In this document: one piece after another, positions 15,601 through 25,868 of the stretch | Layout of the letters: every line of letters starts with the position of its first letter | How positions within the stretch are numbered: the first letter of the stretch is position 1 | Assembly (NCBI RefSeq): GCF_003945595.2 | Contig: NW_024104415.1 | Span: forward strand, 496,001-560,000 | DNA length: 64,000 nt | Direction of reading: 5' to 3' | Origin: Pipra filicauda | Taxonomy: Eukaryota; Chordata; Aves; Passeriformes; Pipridae | Notes under the pieces: model-generated | The model's database searches: none | Seen by the model: the letters and a program-made list of their open reading frames with translations, nothing else | Told to the model about the DNA's origin: nothing | Position numbers and translations under genes: made by a program

Positions 15601-18600
15601 CTTCTTGCTCTCTGCAACTCCCTGACAGCAGGGTGGAGCCAGGTGGGAGTCAGGTTCTGCTCCCAGGGAACAAGGGACAGGGCAAACAGAAACAGCCTCA
15701 AGTTGTGCCAGGGGATGCTCAGGTTGGATACTGGGAAAATTCCTTCCTGAAAAGAGTTGTCCAGCCCTGACACAGCTGCTTGGGGCAGTGGTGGAGTCCC
15801 CATCCCTGAAGGGATTCATAAGTGGATGTAACACCTAGGGACATGGGTTAGTGGTGGCCTTGGCAGTGCTGGGGGAATGGTTGAACTCGATCTTTAAGGT
15901 CTTTTCCAATCTAAATAGTTCTATGAAATATAGAACGATATATATAAATATATATAAAAATCTATCTTCGTATATTTTGTGTGTTTATAGATATTTATAT
16001 ATAAACCCCCATATTCTATAATTTCTTGTTCCCTCTTCAGTTTTAAAAAACTTCCAGGAAAGACACATTTTGCCTGGGCTTAGCTGACCCTTCCCAGTCT
16101 CCTGCTCTCCAAAGATGAGTCTGTTGGGTGACACTTCCCTTTCCATCTCTCTCGGCAGAATTCCCAGCACCAGTGGCTCTGGAGGTCAAGCCCGACAACC
16201 AGAGCAGGGTCTTGGTTCACTGGCAGCCCCCCCAGCACAGCAAGAGCCCCCCACTCTGGTTCATAGTGGAGTGGGTTTCCACCTCCCAGTATCACCAGGA
16301 GGAGCACTATTTTTGGAAGAAAGTCCCATCCCAAGAAACACACACATACATCCAAGGTAAGATATTCCAAAAGTCCTTTTGCTACTTGGTACAGTTCATC
16401 AGGACATTATAAATCCAAAATAGATTATAAAGGTAGTTTCATTTGAAGTTGAGCCCCCACCCACTTGTTTTTGGGGAGCGGTACAAAGAGCCCTTAGGGA
16501 ACAAGGAGAAGTGAAGAAACAGGAGATGTGAGGACAGTCAGTGGGATTTGGTTCCCTGGGTGAAGGTCACAGGGAAAGAATGAAGCGACAGGTGAGCTGG
16601 CAGCCAGGGAACCACACTAGACCTGTGGAGGTCTGTGCAAGCACAGGAGATGCTCCATCTACTTCCACCACTCAGCAACATGCCCTTGAGCAAACCTAGA
16701 GCCTTCACAGGAGGTTACAAACACATATTAAAGGCAAATCTTTTTTTTTTTCCCAGAAGAGGCAGCAGCTGGGTTTCGCATCAATGTGTCGGTGTACGCG
16801 GTCTACACCGGCGGAGTCAGCAAACCCAGCTCTGGCAAAGGTAAGCCTGGGGGGGTGGAGATGCTGCTGCTTCTTCCCACAATCTGACAGTTTGGTAGGA
16901 TTACTTAGTCTTAAACACAAGATGAAAACCCCTCCCATTGACCCGAGGAAAGCAGAGCTCTAGATGGAATCCTCTTGACTACAGGATATGAAAATAGAGG
17001 CTTTTGTCAATATGTCTCTATTAAAGCCTTCTCTAGGTGGTCTTTGCTCCTGTGCAAAGATCTAATGCATTCAAGAACCATGTCTTACTGTACAAGATAC
17101 ACCAATGGACTCGTTCCCCCTTTAGAAAGAATGAATTTGCTGCTTTGCACATTTCACAAGTTGTTCAGATAAACCAAAACACAGAAAACAGCTTCTACAG
17201 AGACCAACTGGCCCAGCCACAGCTCACCCCTCCTTACCTAGAGTGGGAACCATGGAACACTTGGATTGGAAGGGACCTTTTAAGATCATGTAATCCAATC
17301 CCTCTGCAATGAGCAGGGACATCTTCAACTCCACCAGCAACCTTCAGTTCTGGAAATTGTTTTAGGTAAGAGCATGAGCCAACTTGCAGAGGAACATCAT
17401 CATCTCCAGCATTGTGGCCTGGCTCTGCTTGTCCTCAAGAGCTGGGCAGGTCCCTGAAGACAAGGGAGGGATGACATCAAGTCATTAATTCAGACCAGAA
17501 ATTTGACCTCTAGAGCCCCTCTAACACAGCCTAAGTGGAGACTGAGGGCCCAGACTGAGCTTAAATAGAGCCCCAGGCAGGGGTGTGGGTGGAGGTCCCA
17601 GGTGAGGCTGGTCAGGGTCATTAAGACCTGTCAATGCTCTTGGTGCCCTGACAGAGCTGGATGTACCTGCAGGAAGCACCTGAGGATGTTGTTCAGCGTC
17701 CTGGGCTGTGATGCCATTTTAGATGGGTTATCTGAAGCCGCTCAGATACTTTCCCTATGACAAACCAGCTCCCTGTTTCTGTTTGACACCTCTCATGGCT
17801 TAGAGAAGGGCAGTTATTCAATTTTTTTGCCAAGAAATGGAAACAAATATTCCTGACCAGTTCATCTCAGGCTATTCACAGTCATTAGCTTTGTCCTCAC
17901 GGACACACTTTGGCTCTGGACAGGACCCCTTTTCTGTAGCAGCAATGGCACCACCTGTCTGTTCAGGAGAAGAGACCCCAAGGGAATTGCTGAATTTGGC
18001 CTGGACGGAAGCTTGCTGCTTATTGGAGCAGAAATACCCTTCTTACCATGGCAGGCTCATTAGCTGCAGATCTTCCCTCACCACACAGCCTGCCACACAA
18101 ACAAATTATTAGAAATTCATTCCCATGGGGTTCAGGCAATTTGGGAAATCACAGAGTCCTGGAATGGAAGGGACCTTAAAGATCATCTTGTCCCACCCCC
18201 TGCCATGAGCAGGGACACCTTCCACTACCCCAGGTTGCTCCAATCCCTGTCTATCCTGGCCTTAAACACTTCCAGGGATAGGGCAGCCACAGCTTCTCTG
18301 GGAAACCTGTTGAATAACCTGTAGGTGCTCATGAAAAAGGATGTACAGTTCCCCAGCCAGAATACATTCTTGTTTCAGGTGCTGAGGGGAGCAATGTGTG
18401 TGGAAGATGTTTTGTAGTTGTTGATACATGTTAAATCAACGTCTCATTCAATTGGATCTCTGAGAAACAGGATATTGTCCATTGTCCAGCCAGAGCTGGA
18501 GTTATTAATTACTTCAGGGATTATTACTTCAGTTTCTTTTTTCTCATTACACCATTATTTATGTTTCTAAATAATATCAAAAAAATAAAACCCAGACATA

Positions 18601-21214
18601 GCTTCTGTGTCACCCACAGTCCTCTAAGTGAAATTATGGACATTTTTTCCCTTCTCTGTTTCAGTCCCTCCAGAGGAGCCGCTCCTGGACAGCATCTACA
18701 GTGAGAATCCCCACGGTAAGAAGACCTTGGGTAGCTCAGACTTATTAAGCCAGGCTTTCTCCTTGGCCAGCAGTGGAAGGTTTAACCCAAGAAGCACCTG
18801 CAGCATTTGGGCATGCTTGCATCAGTGAGCTCGTGTACATTTGGAGAGATCAGAGCCAAAAAAAGGACCTTTCCACTCGGTGGGGACATGACCCACCTGG
18901 AGGGAAGGCTACAGTGATCTCACATAATGCAAGCCTGGAGTTTTGCTTTCTTATGAGACTTATAATGTACATTACAATTAGGAGGTGAGAAAACAAGGAA
19001 AACATAATATCAACATATATCACAACAGCAAGAGACTGTTTCCATCTTGCAGTTTGAACCAGGGACTCATTTAAGCACTTCCCACCCATTTTTCTAACGT
19101 TGGTGATGCTCTGGTTTGCACATCTTCTGGTAGAGGTCACGTTATGATCTGTTGCAACACTTAAATCAAAAGCAAAACCAACATAAGCTGAAGAATTCAC
19201 TTCAGCATTTCTGGAAGGGAAGGTAAGGCCATGTAGGAAATGGTTACTGACTGAATCACTTGACTGAATCCCCTGGCATGACCTCTTCCCTCTCCATCCT
19301 TTTTCAGATGATGACATCAGAGTTTTCCTGGGACTGGGCATCAGCATGGTCATATTATCAGTTGGTTTTGCAATTCTGATGTTTAAAAAATCAGTCAGAA
19401 AAAGGTATTATTTTCTCTTCCACACATTTTTTTCCTTATTTCTAGCTCATACCTTTTTTAGTATGTATTTTTAGTATGTAGAAGAAATTTCTTCTAGGAT
19501 ATTTTAAAATCAACTCCAGAAGCCAGTCTTCTCAATGCAGCCTTTTCACTGAGGGCAGCATCACCCATTCACCAGGTTGTTGTATGAAAAGACATTTGTG
19601 TGCTCTACAGTAAGGCAGAGACCAACAAAAAAACCCAAAACATAGAATCATAGGATTGGTAAAATCATAGAAAGGGGAAACCCACCCGTATGGGGTGAAC
19701 CTGCAGCTTCCAAGCCACCCTCAAAGTCTGGATGCACTTTGTGTTCCCTCCTACCAGGACAGTTTCATGCTGCATGAGGAATAACTGATTGATAAAATGG
19801 ACTGATATCTTGGGGTTTATTTTTTTTCTTTTTGCTAAAGTATTAAAGTCACCACTGTGCAGCTTTTGCCAAAATGGCTGTTTGAAGAGTTTCCCCACAT
19901 GGAAAACAGCAACGTGGTAAAGTCCCTCCAGGTAAGTGCAGCAGTATCTCCTTTTGCTTCACCTCAGATTAAAGCTTAGAATCACAGAGTCACAGGATTG
20001 TTTAGGCTGGAAAATCCCTCTAAGTTGAGGAATCGAGTCCAACCATCCCCCAGCATTGCCAAGGCTACCACTGACCCATGTCCCCAAGTGCCACATGCAC
20101 ATGACTTTTAAATCCCTCCAGGGATGGGGACTCCCCCACTGCCCTGGGCAAGCGTGCCAGGGCTGGACAGCCCATTGCAAGAAGGAATTTTCACTAATAT
20201 CCAACCTAATACTCCCCTGGCAGAACTTGAGGCCATTTCCTCTTGTCCTGTCACTTGTCACTTCGGAGAAGGCAACTTGCTCTGTTGCTGTGAAAAACAT
20301 GGATGGGAAGAGGATTAAGCTCTAAGGGACCGGAAACTGCTCAGGATTCATTTCCCAAGCATCGCAAGGTGTATGACAGCCCAGATTAGCTGAAGTCTTT
20401 AAACCTTGCCTCAATATAGTCTGTATTTAGTGGCCACAGCTGTCTCAAGCTGGAAGGGACCTTAAAACTCATTCTGTTCCATCCCCTGTCATGGGCAGGG
20501 ATCCTTCCACTGGAGCAGACTGCTCCAAGCTCTAATGACAGATCTCCTGTTAATAAAATTTTCCAGTTTGTTACTACAGTCCTCATTTTTTTCCAGAACA
20601 AGAGTGATTTAACGAGTGACAGTTTCCAGGATCCACTCCTGGACACCAGCGACCCCACAGTTATGGAAGTCGAGGAGGTGCCGGCGCATGAGGCACACGA
20701 GAGTGTGGCCACCCCATGGAAGCCCAGCAGAGAGGTCACTGAGGATGGGGAGAATCCAGGGGCCGTGGCTCCTGCCAGCACCACAATCCTGGAGCAGATC
20801 AGTGACTACAAACCCCAGATATCCAATGGGAACACACTGGGATACATCGCTGCCAACATTTACCAGACGCAGCCCCCCACAGTCCTCCCAGAACCAGAGA
20901 TGAGCATCTTTGGAGACTACACAAGCCCTGTTCCACACCTGTGGGATGGGGAGGGAGGGGCACCCCAAGTCTGTCTGCTGGAGAAGATCAACCTCATCCT
21001 AAACAACAGTCGGAGCGGGCAAAGCCAGATGTTTGTCCCAGCCCAGGGGGGACACGCGTCCCTCCCAGAGAACCAGTGGGGACAGAGGCTGCCCAGCCAT
21101 GACCAAGAGCAAATGCTGATCCCCAAGGAGCTACTCTCCTGCCTCAGATCCATGAACAGGGAGTCAGTGGATATAAAGCCCTACTTTCCACAAAGCACTG
21201 GAGGGTTATTTTGA
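9626..21214 (+). CDS. IL23R: IL23R, interleukin-23 receptor, complete, with five extracellular domains
   Basis: IL-23R binds the p19 side of IL-23, pairs with IL12RB1, and signals mainly through JAK2/TYK2 and STAT3 in Th17-type and innate lymphocytes (family knowledge). Fourteen coding exons join in frame to 801 codons: 9626-9683, 10621-10914, 11028-11151, 12001-12185, 12364-12509, 13184-13343, 13952-14034, 14296-14512, 16159-16356, 16757-16840, 18665-18715, 19308-19404, 19841-19931, 20597-21214. Domains are signal peptide 1-20, Ig-like D1 about 21-117, cytokine-receptor D2 118-220 and D3 221-322 with WSAWS at 308-312, FnIII D4 323-422, FnIII D5 423-516, stalk 517-533, membrane helix about 539-559 and a 240-residue tail. 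The tail keeps PKWLFEEFP near the membrane and STAT3-type YKPQ (Y667), YQTQ (Y685) and YFPQ (Y792). Human IL-23R (629 residues) has no D4 or D5. Two out-of-frame ATGs (9592, 9597) precede the chosen start, which alone gives a signal peptide and joins to exon 2. Confidence 0.93.
9984..10050. other. Hairpin-forming element in IL23R intron 1
   Basis: CAGATGGAG at 9986-9994 pairs with CTCCATCTG at 10039-10047. Inside it TCTG 9995-9998 pairs with CAGA 10034-10037, and TAGC 10000-10003 pairs with GCTA 10027-10030. The 10-mer TCTGATAGCG also occurs as a direct repeat at 9995 and 10045. It could be a small RNA precursor or an old inverted repeat; nothing identifies it. Confidence 0.35.
10228..10490 (-). 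mobile_element. CR1 LINE fragment in IL23R intron 1
   Basis: ATTCATAGACTGG, then GCCATGGGCAGGGACACC and GCAACCTGTGCCAGGGCC. Confidence 0.9.
10621..10914 (+). CDS. IL23R: IL23R coding exon 2, Ig-like domain D1
   Basis: This 294-bp exon encodes GAANIKCSGHVWVDPAPVVQ onward. It matches the human NINCSGHIWVEPA segment, and GSNISINC keeps a conserved glycosylation site. Donor is GTGAGT. CR1 sequence ends about 130 bp upstream. Confidence 0.9.
11028..11151 (+). CDS. IL23R: IL23R coding exon 3, first half of D2
   Basis: This 124-bp exon encodes YPPDPPSNLSCVIAEGSEHL then ECRWDAG, aligning with human YPPDIPDEVTCVI and CTWNAG. Acceptor CCTGCAG, donor GTGAGG. Confidence 0.9.
11535..11663. repeat. Tandem duplication in IL23R intron 3, about 60-bp unit
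   Basis: Two copies share GGATGCTCCCTGC, ACTGAAGTCCCCATGGCAC and a following CCTGG. It is intronic, with no evident function. Confidence 0.65.
12001..12185 (+). CDS. IL23R: IL23R coding exon 4, second half of D2 with acidic loop
   Basis: This 185-bp exon begins with an acidic run at residues 163-175 (EDEEDAEEEEEEE) where human has only TEEEQQ. It then encodes HYSVWVQARNALGTAHSAPQ, matching human YLVWVQAANALG. Confidence 0.9.
12364..12509 (+). CDS. IL23R: IL23R coding exon 5, first half of D3
   Basis: This 146-bp exon encodes VIPTLPLVTGAETTEESSPT then TTIHWSSQTELENVHCEERH, matching human VIPSAAVISRAET and YWDSQTTIEKVSCEMRY. Confidence 0.9.
13184..13343 (+). CDS. IL23R: IL23R coding exon 6, second half of D3 with WSAWS
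   Basis: This 160-bp exon encodes YLFQVRCRLSIPNSPWSAWS. The canonical WSxWS box is intact, unlike human WQPWS. Acceptor CTTGCAG, donor GTAGGC. Confidence 0.92.
13390..13565 (+). mobile_element. CR1 LINE fragment in IL23R intron 6
   Basis: AGCAATGGTGGAGTCCC, GGGGACATGGGTTAATAGTG and the end TTCCAACCTAAACAATTCC. Confidence 0.8.
13952..14034 (+). CDS. IL23R: IL23R coding exon 7, start of FnIII D4 (absent from human IL-23R)
   Basis: This 83-bp exon encodes PAAAPDVWRRLGPAFPNGSH then EVTVLIK. It has the same length and phase as IL12RB2 exon 35609-35691, which encodes the related IPDVWYR...ISLFWK. Acceptor CCCGCAG, donor GTAAAA. Confidence 0.85.
14296..14512 (+). CDS. IL23R: IL23R coding exon 8, rest of FnIII D4
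   Basis: This 217-bp exon is the same length as IL12RB2 exon 37990-38206. It encodes ARGRILGYAVAAET and THTLLITAHNSKGASSPARI, typical FnIII strands. Donor GTAGGA. Confidence 0.87.
14729..15066 (-). mobile_element. CR1 LINE fragment in IL23R intron 8
   Basis: ATAGAACCATGGAATCC through GGTTTGGGTTGGAAGGAACC to CCCCTTTAGGCACTGG. Confidence 0.9.
15505..15930 (+). mobile_element. CR1 LINE fragment in IL23R intron 8, longer copy
   Basis: It begins in the GGAGCTGGGGAAGGATCTGG region and runs to TTCCAATCTAAATAGTTC, with a following AT-rich microsatellite to about 16010. Confidence 0.85.
16159..16356 (+). CDS. IL23R: IL23R coding exon 9, FnIII D5 first part
   Basis: This 198-bp exon encodes APVALEVKPDNQSRVLVHWQ then PPLWFIVEWVSTSQYH, with the FnIII tryptophan pair. 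It corresponds to IL12RB2 exon 38816-39016. Confidence 0.87.
16757..16840 (+). CDS. IL23R: IL23R coding exon 10, FnIII D5 second part
   Basis: This 84-bp exon follows a long T tract ending TTTCCCAG. It encodes AAAGFRINVSVYAVYTGGVS then KPSSGK, parallel to YQIRVFALY in IL12RB2. Confidence 0.87.
17240..17345 (-). mobile_element. CR1 LINE 3' fragment in IL23R intron 10
   Basis: GGATTGGAAGGGACC then AATGAGCAGGGACATC. Confidence 0.75.
18150..18310 (-). mobile_element. CR1 LINE 3' fragment in IL23R intron 10
   Basis: AGAGTCCTGGAATGGAAGGG, CCATGAGCAGGGACACC, CACAGCTTCTCTGGG. Confidence 0.85.
18665..18715 (+). CDS. IL23R: IL23R coding exon 11, short stalk
   Basis: This 51-bp exon encodes VPPEEPLLDSIYSENPH. 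It takes the place of the two D6 exons of IL12RB2. Acceptor TGTTTCAG, donor GTAAGA. Confidence 0.78.
19308..19404 (+). CDS. IL23R: IL23R coding exon 12, transmembrane segment
   Basis: This 97-bp exon encodes DDDIR, the hydrophobic stretch VFLGLGISMVILSVGFAILM, then KKSVRK as the stop-transfer basic cluster. Confidence 0.9.
19841..19931 (+). CDS. IL23R: IL23R coding exon 13, membrane-proximal cytoplasmic box
   Basis: This 91-bp exon encodes LLPKWLFEEFPHMENSNVVK then SLQ, nearly identical to human IPKWLYEDIPNMKNSNVVK. Acceptor CTAAAG, donor GTAAGT. Confidence 0.92.
19978..20290 (-). mobile_element. CR1 LINE fragment in IL23R intron 13
   Basis: GAATCACAGAGTCACAGG, CCCCCAGCATTGCC, CCTCTTGTCCTGTCACTTG. 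Confidence 0.85.
20440..20535 (-). mobile_element. Short CR1 LINE fragment in IL23R intron 13
   Basis: CTGGAAGGGACCTTAAAAC then GTCATGGGCAGGGATCC. Confidence 0.75.
20597..21214 (+). CDS. IL23R: IL23R coding exon 14, cytoplasmic tail and stop
   Basis: This 618-bp exon encodes 205 residues and TGA. It includes DYKPQIS (human GYKPQIS), IYQTQ, and KPYFPQ near the C-terminus (human TYFPQ), plus LILNNSRSGQ and LIPKELLSCL, parallel to human LLPDEFVSCL. Confidence 0.95.
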   Translation, partial: NKSDLTSDSFQDPLLDTSDPTVMEVEEVPAHEAHESVATPWKPSREVTEDGENPGAVAPASTTILEQISDYKPQISNGNTLGYIAANIYQTQPPTVLPEPEMSIFGDYTSPVPHLWDGEGGAPQVCLLEKINLILNNSRSGQSQMFVPAQGGHASLPENQWGQRLPSHDQEQMLIPKELLSCLRSMNRESVDIKPYFPQSTGGLF

Positions 21215-21760
21215 GAGGAATTGTACTTGTGGTTAAAACCCCATAAGTGGTGACCAAGGCAGGTATCAGATATTTGAGATCACCAACAGCAGAGCTGGAG
21301 CAAAACTCCCAGTCAGAAATTTGCCCTCTTGCTCACTACAAGTTCTTGTGGCTCCCTGGAAAACTTGGGCCAGTAAATCACAATTTTAAACTTATCTTGT
21401 ATTGACACAAGCAAAAAAACTGTAAAACCTGGATTCCTGTAGGAACTGAAATGCCAAGCAGGTGATTCTTGCAAGATGCAATGTGTTTTAATTATTATTC
21501 AACATCATTCTCTTGTTAAATATTTGGAGCATTTCGTCCTTGGAGATGATTGTGGTTACCATTGATAAAAAAAATCCCTCAGACATCCTGCCAGAGGTGT
21601 GTAAAATATTTTGGGATTACTCCTGATGAAGAGACACTGCACCAAGGAGGATTTATGTATCATACATAGGTGCCAACAACTCTTCTGTTTGACAGAATAA
21701 CCCAATTTCATTTTCCTCCCATTCCATAATAAAAACCCAGTGAGGTAAGAACAAGCCTTC
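21215..21760 (+). other. IL23R: Presumed IL23R 3' untranslated region
   Basis: The sequence following the stop codon is not repetitive and contains AATAAA at 21728-21733, the first good polyadenylation signal. The true end may be further downstream. Confidence 0.4.
21728..21733 (+). promoter_or_regulatory. Candidate IL23R polyadenylation signal AATAAA
   Basis: AATAAA lies 514 bp after the IL23R stop codon. No other canonical hexamer was seen between the two. Confidence 0.4.
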
Positions 21761-22794
21761 ATTGCCTGCCAGGCTGATTTAAAATCCCTCTGAATCGGTC
21801 CCTGGCCTAATCCTTCACTTTGGGTGAGGGATTTATCACCTCAGAGCACTTTTGTCAGTGCCTCAGCTTGCTGTGTGAAGCACAGTGTGGCACAGCAAAA
21901 TGGGATTTTTTTAGGCATGTGACTGGGAATTTGGATCTTCTGACATCGAGAAGGTGAAATGCAGGAGTCTTCTTCCTGCTGAGCAGTCATGAAACCATTT
22001 ACAAGTTTTCCTGGGACTTACAAAACATTCCCAAAGTATATTTCTTTCAATTTTTCCTAGGCACTGTATGCATTTCTCTATCAGCTGTTGCACAAATGGA
22101 TCAATTTTGTTGTTTATCCTGGATACTTCCAAACCAACATCATTGTGGGCTGTGCTTGTTTTCTTCTAACACCCCAAGAGGTCTGTCACTGATATTTCTG
22201 GAGTAGTAGATACCTGGCTAAATGGGGTAGGATTATTCTTCAGAAGCAGCAAACTGTTTCCAAGGCAGAAATGTGACTGTTTCATGTAGGTGAGTCTAAA
22301 ATTAGTGATTGCTGCCTGAGCAGGAAGGAAATTGTAGAAGAACAGCTACATACCATCAGTGTGAGATGGGGAAGGTATTTTTTTCAATGTCCACATCCTG
22401 AAACTTGTGCTGAACTCTGTCACCTGAACTACCAAAGCTCACAGGGGGAAATGCTTCTTTTGTCAGCAAATAAGGCTGAAAGCTTGGTCTTACCTTTCAG
22501 GCTCTTGCTGGTTGAATTTCCAGCCCTAATAACTCCCTCCAGCGTGGATCCCTGCAAATATATCCACGGCCAGGGGAGCACAGGGATGAAACATTGCCCA
22601 GATCACGCCATGGATATTTGCCTCAGCAGTGCCAATGCTCCCACTGATTTCTTAGGTGCTGAAGGAAATATTTCTCCTTTTCGTGGGTGTGGGGGTGCAT
22701 CTGGTAAATTTGGGCTGGTTACTGGAGGAAATGGAAAGAGAGGGGCACAAATATATATTTACATAGTGCTTCACCATATATATATGTTGATACG

Positions 22795-22985
22795 GTGAAG
22801 CCCTGGCACAGGTTGCCCAGAGAAGCTGTGCCTGCCCCGCCCCTGGAAATGTCCAAGGCCAAGTTGGACAGGGTTTGGAGCAACCTGGAATAGTTGAAGG
22901 TGTCCCTGCCCATGGCAGCAGTGGAACTGAATGATCTTTAGGGTTTCTTCCAACCCAAACCAATCTGGGATTCTGTGATTCAAAA
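22795..22985 (+). mobile_element. CR1 LINE 3' fragment
   Basis: GTGAAGCCCTGGCACAGG to AATCTGGGATTCTGTGATTC. It directly abuts an inverted fragment. Confidence 0.9.
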
Positions 22986-23050
22986 CACTGGACCAGGTTG
23001 TTCCAAGGCCCGTTAAACCTGGCCTTGGACACTTCCAGAGATGGGGCATT
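22984..23050 (-). mobile_element. Short inverted CR1 LINE fragment
   Basis: ACCAGGTTGTTCCAAGG then CCTGGCCTTGGACACTTCC, facing the preceding copy. Confidence 0.75.
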
Positions 23051-23106
23051 CCATGAACCAAATCATGACGTCACTCTCAGTAGATTTATTTTAACATCTC
23101 AGATTC

Positions 23107-23130
23107 CCTCCCTCCCTCCCTCCCTCCCTC
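23107..23130. repeat. (CTCC)n microsatellite
   Basis: Six consecutive CTCC-type units. Confidence 0.75.
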
Positions 23131-25394
23131 AAATATTACATACTCCCTAATCCTTGATATCAGTATTTTCTAACATTTGGTTTTACTGTTGGCAGTTGAA
23201 TCTTGTGCTAGTGATTTCCACTAGTCATTTATCAGCTCAGGAATGAATTTTATGGTTTGTTCAGTGCCATCACAACCTGGGTTTATGTACCTTGGAGGCA
23301 CTTAAAGGAAGGGTACACTGAATAATGTCTCTACCCACAGAGAGGGAGCACCAAAAACAATGACTCGTGTAACTCACTGGTTGCAAACTCCTCTGTCCGT
23401 GATCCCCTGCGAGTGACATCTGTGTGTCAATACTTAATGATGAGACATCCTTTGTTCTGAATGAGTAACATGGAGCAGTGATCTTACACGTTACTTACAC
23501 CTACGTGTACTGTAATAACTACCAAAGCAGAATAGCTCACGACCCACAGAGATGCACCACAACACGGTGTCCCATCGCTACCCAAAGTTCTAACACAACC
23601 TCCCTAAAACAGATATTTTTATAGAAATAGAAGGAGAGAACAGATGAAAAAGAAATAAGAAATTGGGTGTTCAAAGCTTCAGTGGGTTTGGAGAACAGCA
23701 GAGTCATCCACTCCTGCTCTTATCTCCATCCCCTCCATAGAGCAGGGTGTATTTACTGGGTGTATCAAGTGTGACCTCGAGGCAGTAGAAGTTACCAGCA
23801 CCACTCCGTGGGACTTGTTTACCACCGTTCTTCAAAGAGTAGAGTTGGAGATTAATTAAACCAAATGCAGAATGCAGAGATTATAAATAAATTTGACATG
23901 TAATAAATTATGCATCAAATGTACATCAATAGCTACAATGTTATATCATTTATGCCTCTTCTCTGCCCCTGTTATCATGCAGGAGGACATGGAATTCATT
24001 CTGGTTTGAGGTTTGAAGCACAAGAGAGCTGGGTTTAGTCACAGCTTAGTCACCAACTCACCGCGTGACCTTCACCAAGCGCTTTGCCTTCATTTCTTAT
24101 CCACAGAGTCTGAATAGTAACAACTACCACTGGTAAAGCCTCAGGATCTGAGGTCAAAAGCACCTTAAACTCTTTGGTAACGGGACAAGAAGATCATTGA
24201 AACATCTTCTGAGTAATATTGTGCAGCTTGATTTTATTCTGTGTCGCATTTACAAACCCACTCCAGGCTGGAAGGTTTGCAAGGGCTTGGCTGTCAGTAA
24301 ACTGTGGGAGAGATTCAATGGCAGATAAAGATGCTGCAGAGGCTAAAATTGGATTACAAACTTGAGCATTTCACAGAGCTAAGTAACACCCGTCGACCTC
24401 GGGGGATTTCTGAGTGCACAGACCAAAGATCAAAGCCCAGATTGTGACCAAGGCTCGTGCAAAGCTGCAAAGAAGTGCCTGGATCAGCAAAAGCCTTCTG
24501 GAAACGTGGCAAGGGGGAAATGGTCACAGATGGAATGACCTGACAACAACAGTGGGAATATCCATTAAAAATTATGCTATTTGTTGTAGTCTCTTCCACC
24601 CTGAGCTTTGGGGGGTTAGTTCTTATGAAGGGAGGATGAGGAGTTGTGCTCAGGGTGGGAGGGCTGAGAACAGCGGCAGAGACTGAAACCAAACTGGCAT
24701 TTCAGAGAAGAGGATGTGAGAGGTGAGGCTGTGGTTTGGGTCTCATCGGGCTCCACTGAATGCCACCTTCACAGGGAAAATTACATGAGAATGGCTCTTG
24801 CAAAGCCATTGGAGCAGGGCTTGGATTCAGGAGAAAAGAAACCTTGAAAACAGCAGAAAGAAAACAAGCTACAAGGGTGATCTAGTACAGGGGATTTCAT
24901 GATTGCTGCTTACCAACCCAATCAAGCCTTTCCTGAACAGAGAGGAATTAATCTTGCCACAAGAATATTAGAAAAACCCAGTATTCTTAACCTCAAAAGG
25001 ACCCAGGTGTTGATGTATCTTGTGCATAATCTGTATGATTTCCTAGAGCGTGTGATTTCCACACTCTCCCTGTGGATCAAGCCTTCCTTGGCTTTCATAT
25101 GTGCAAGAGGAGACAGAACAATTACCTTTACCAAACTAAGTGACTCATTTCATCCTGCTGGATGAAGGCCAATTCAATGAGAGTCACTGGCACACAGAGC
25201 AGATGGAAAACTAACAGAGCCAGAGCAGAGGGGACCTGCAGTACTGAAAACAGACACCCCTGCACTGAGTTATTGCTCATTCTGCTGCTGCAGCTGTAAC
25301 TTCAACAGTGCTGGGGGCTGGGTGCCACAACTCCACTGTCCAGGCTCCAAGGAACCAAATACCTGAGCAGCTCAAAGTCATTAACATCGGAAGG

Positions 25395-25868
25395 AAGCTA
25401 CAGACCTGTTGGAGTGAGTTCAGAGGAGGACACGGAGCTGCTCCAAGGACCGGAGCACCTCTGCTCTGGAGACAGGCTGGGAGAGCTGGGGGTGTTCACC
25501 TGGAGAAGAGAAGGCTCCAGGGACAACTTAAAACCCCTTCCAGTGCCTAAAGGGGGAGCCTAAAGAGAGCTGGAGAGGGACTTTGGACCAGGGCCTGCAG
25601 GGACAGGACAAGGGGAATGGCTTCCCACTGCCAGAGGGCAGGCTTAGATGGGATATTGAGAAGGAGTTTTTGACTGTGAGGGTGGTGAGGCCGTGGCACA
25701 GGTTGCCCAGAGAAACTGTGGCTGCTCCATCTGTGGAAGTGTCCAAGGTAGCACTGGGCTTGGAGCAACCTGGTCTGGTGGAAGGTGTCTCTCTGCCCAT
25801 GGCAGAGGTGGAACTGGATGGGCTTTAAGGTCCCTTCCACCCAAGCAAGTCTGTGATTCTGTAATTCT
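25395..25868 (+). mobile_element. CR1 LINE fragment, longer copy
   Basis: Starts upstream of GAGAGCTGGGGGTGTTCACC and ends AAGTCTGTGATTCTGTAATT. Confidence 0.92.

Noticed and set aside
13952..16840. Extra FnIII exons as part of a separate or broken gene
   Set aside because: Phases, splice sites and frame all continue from the WSAWS exon into the stalk and membrane exon, and no stop codon interrupts the chain.
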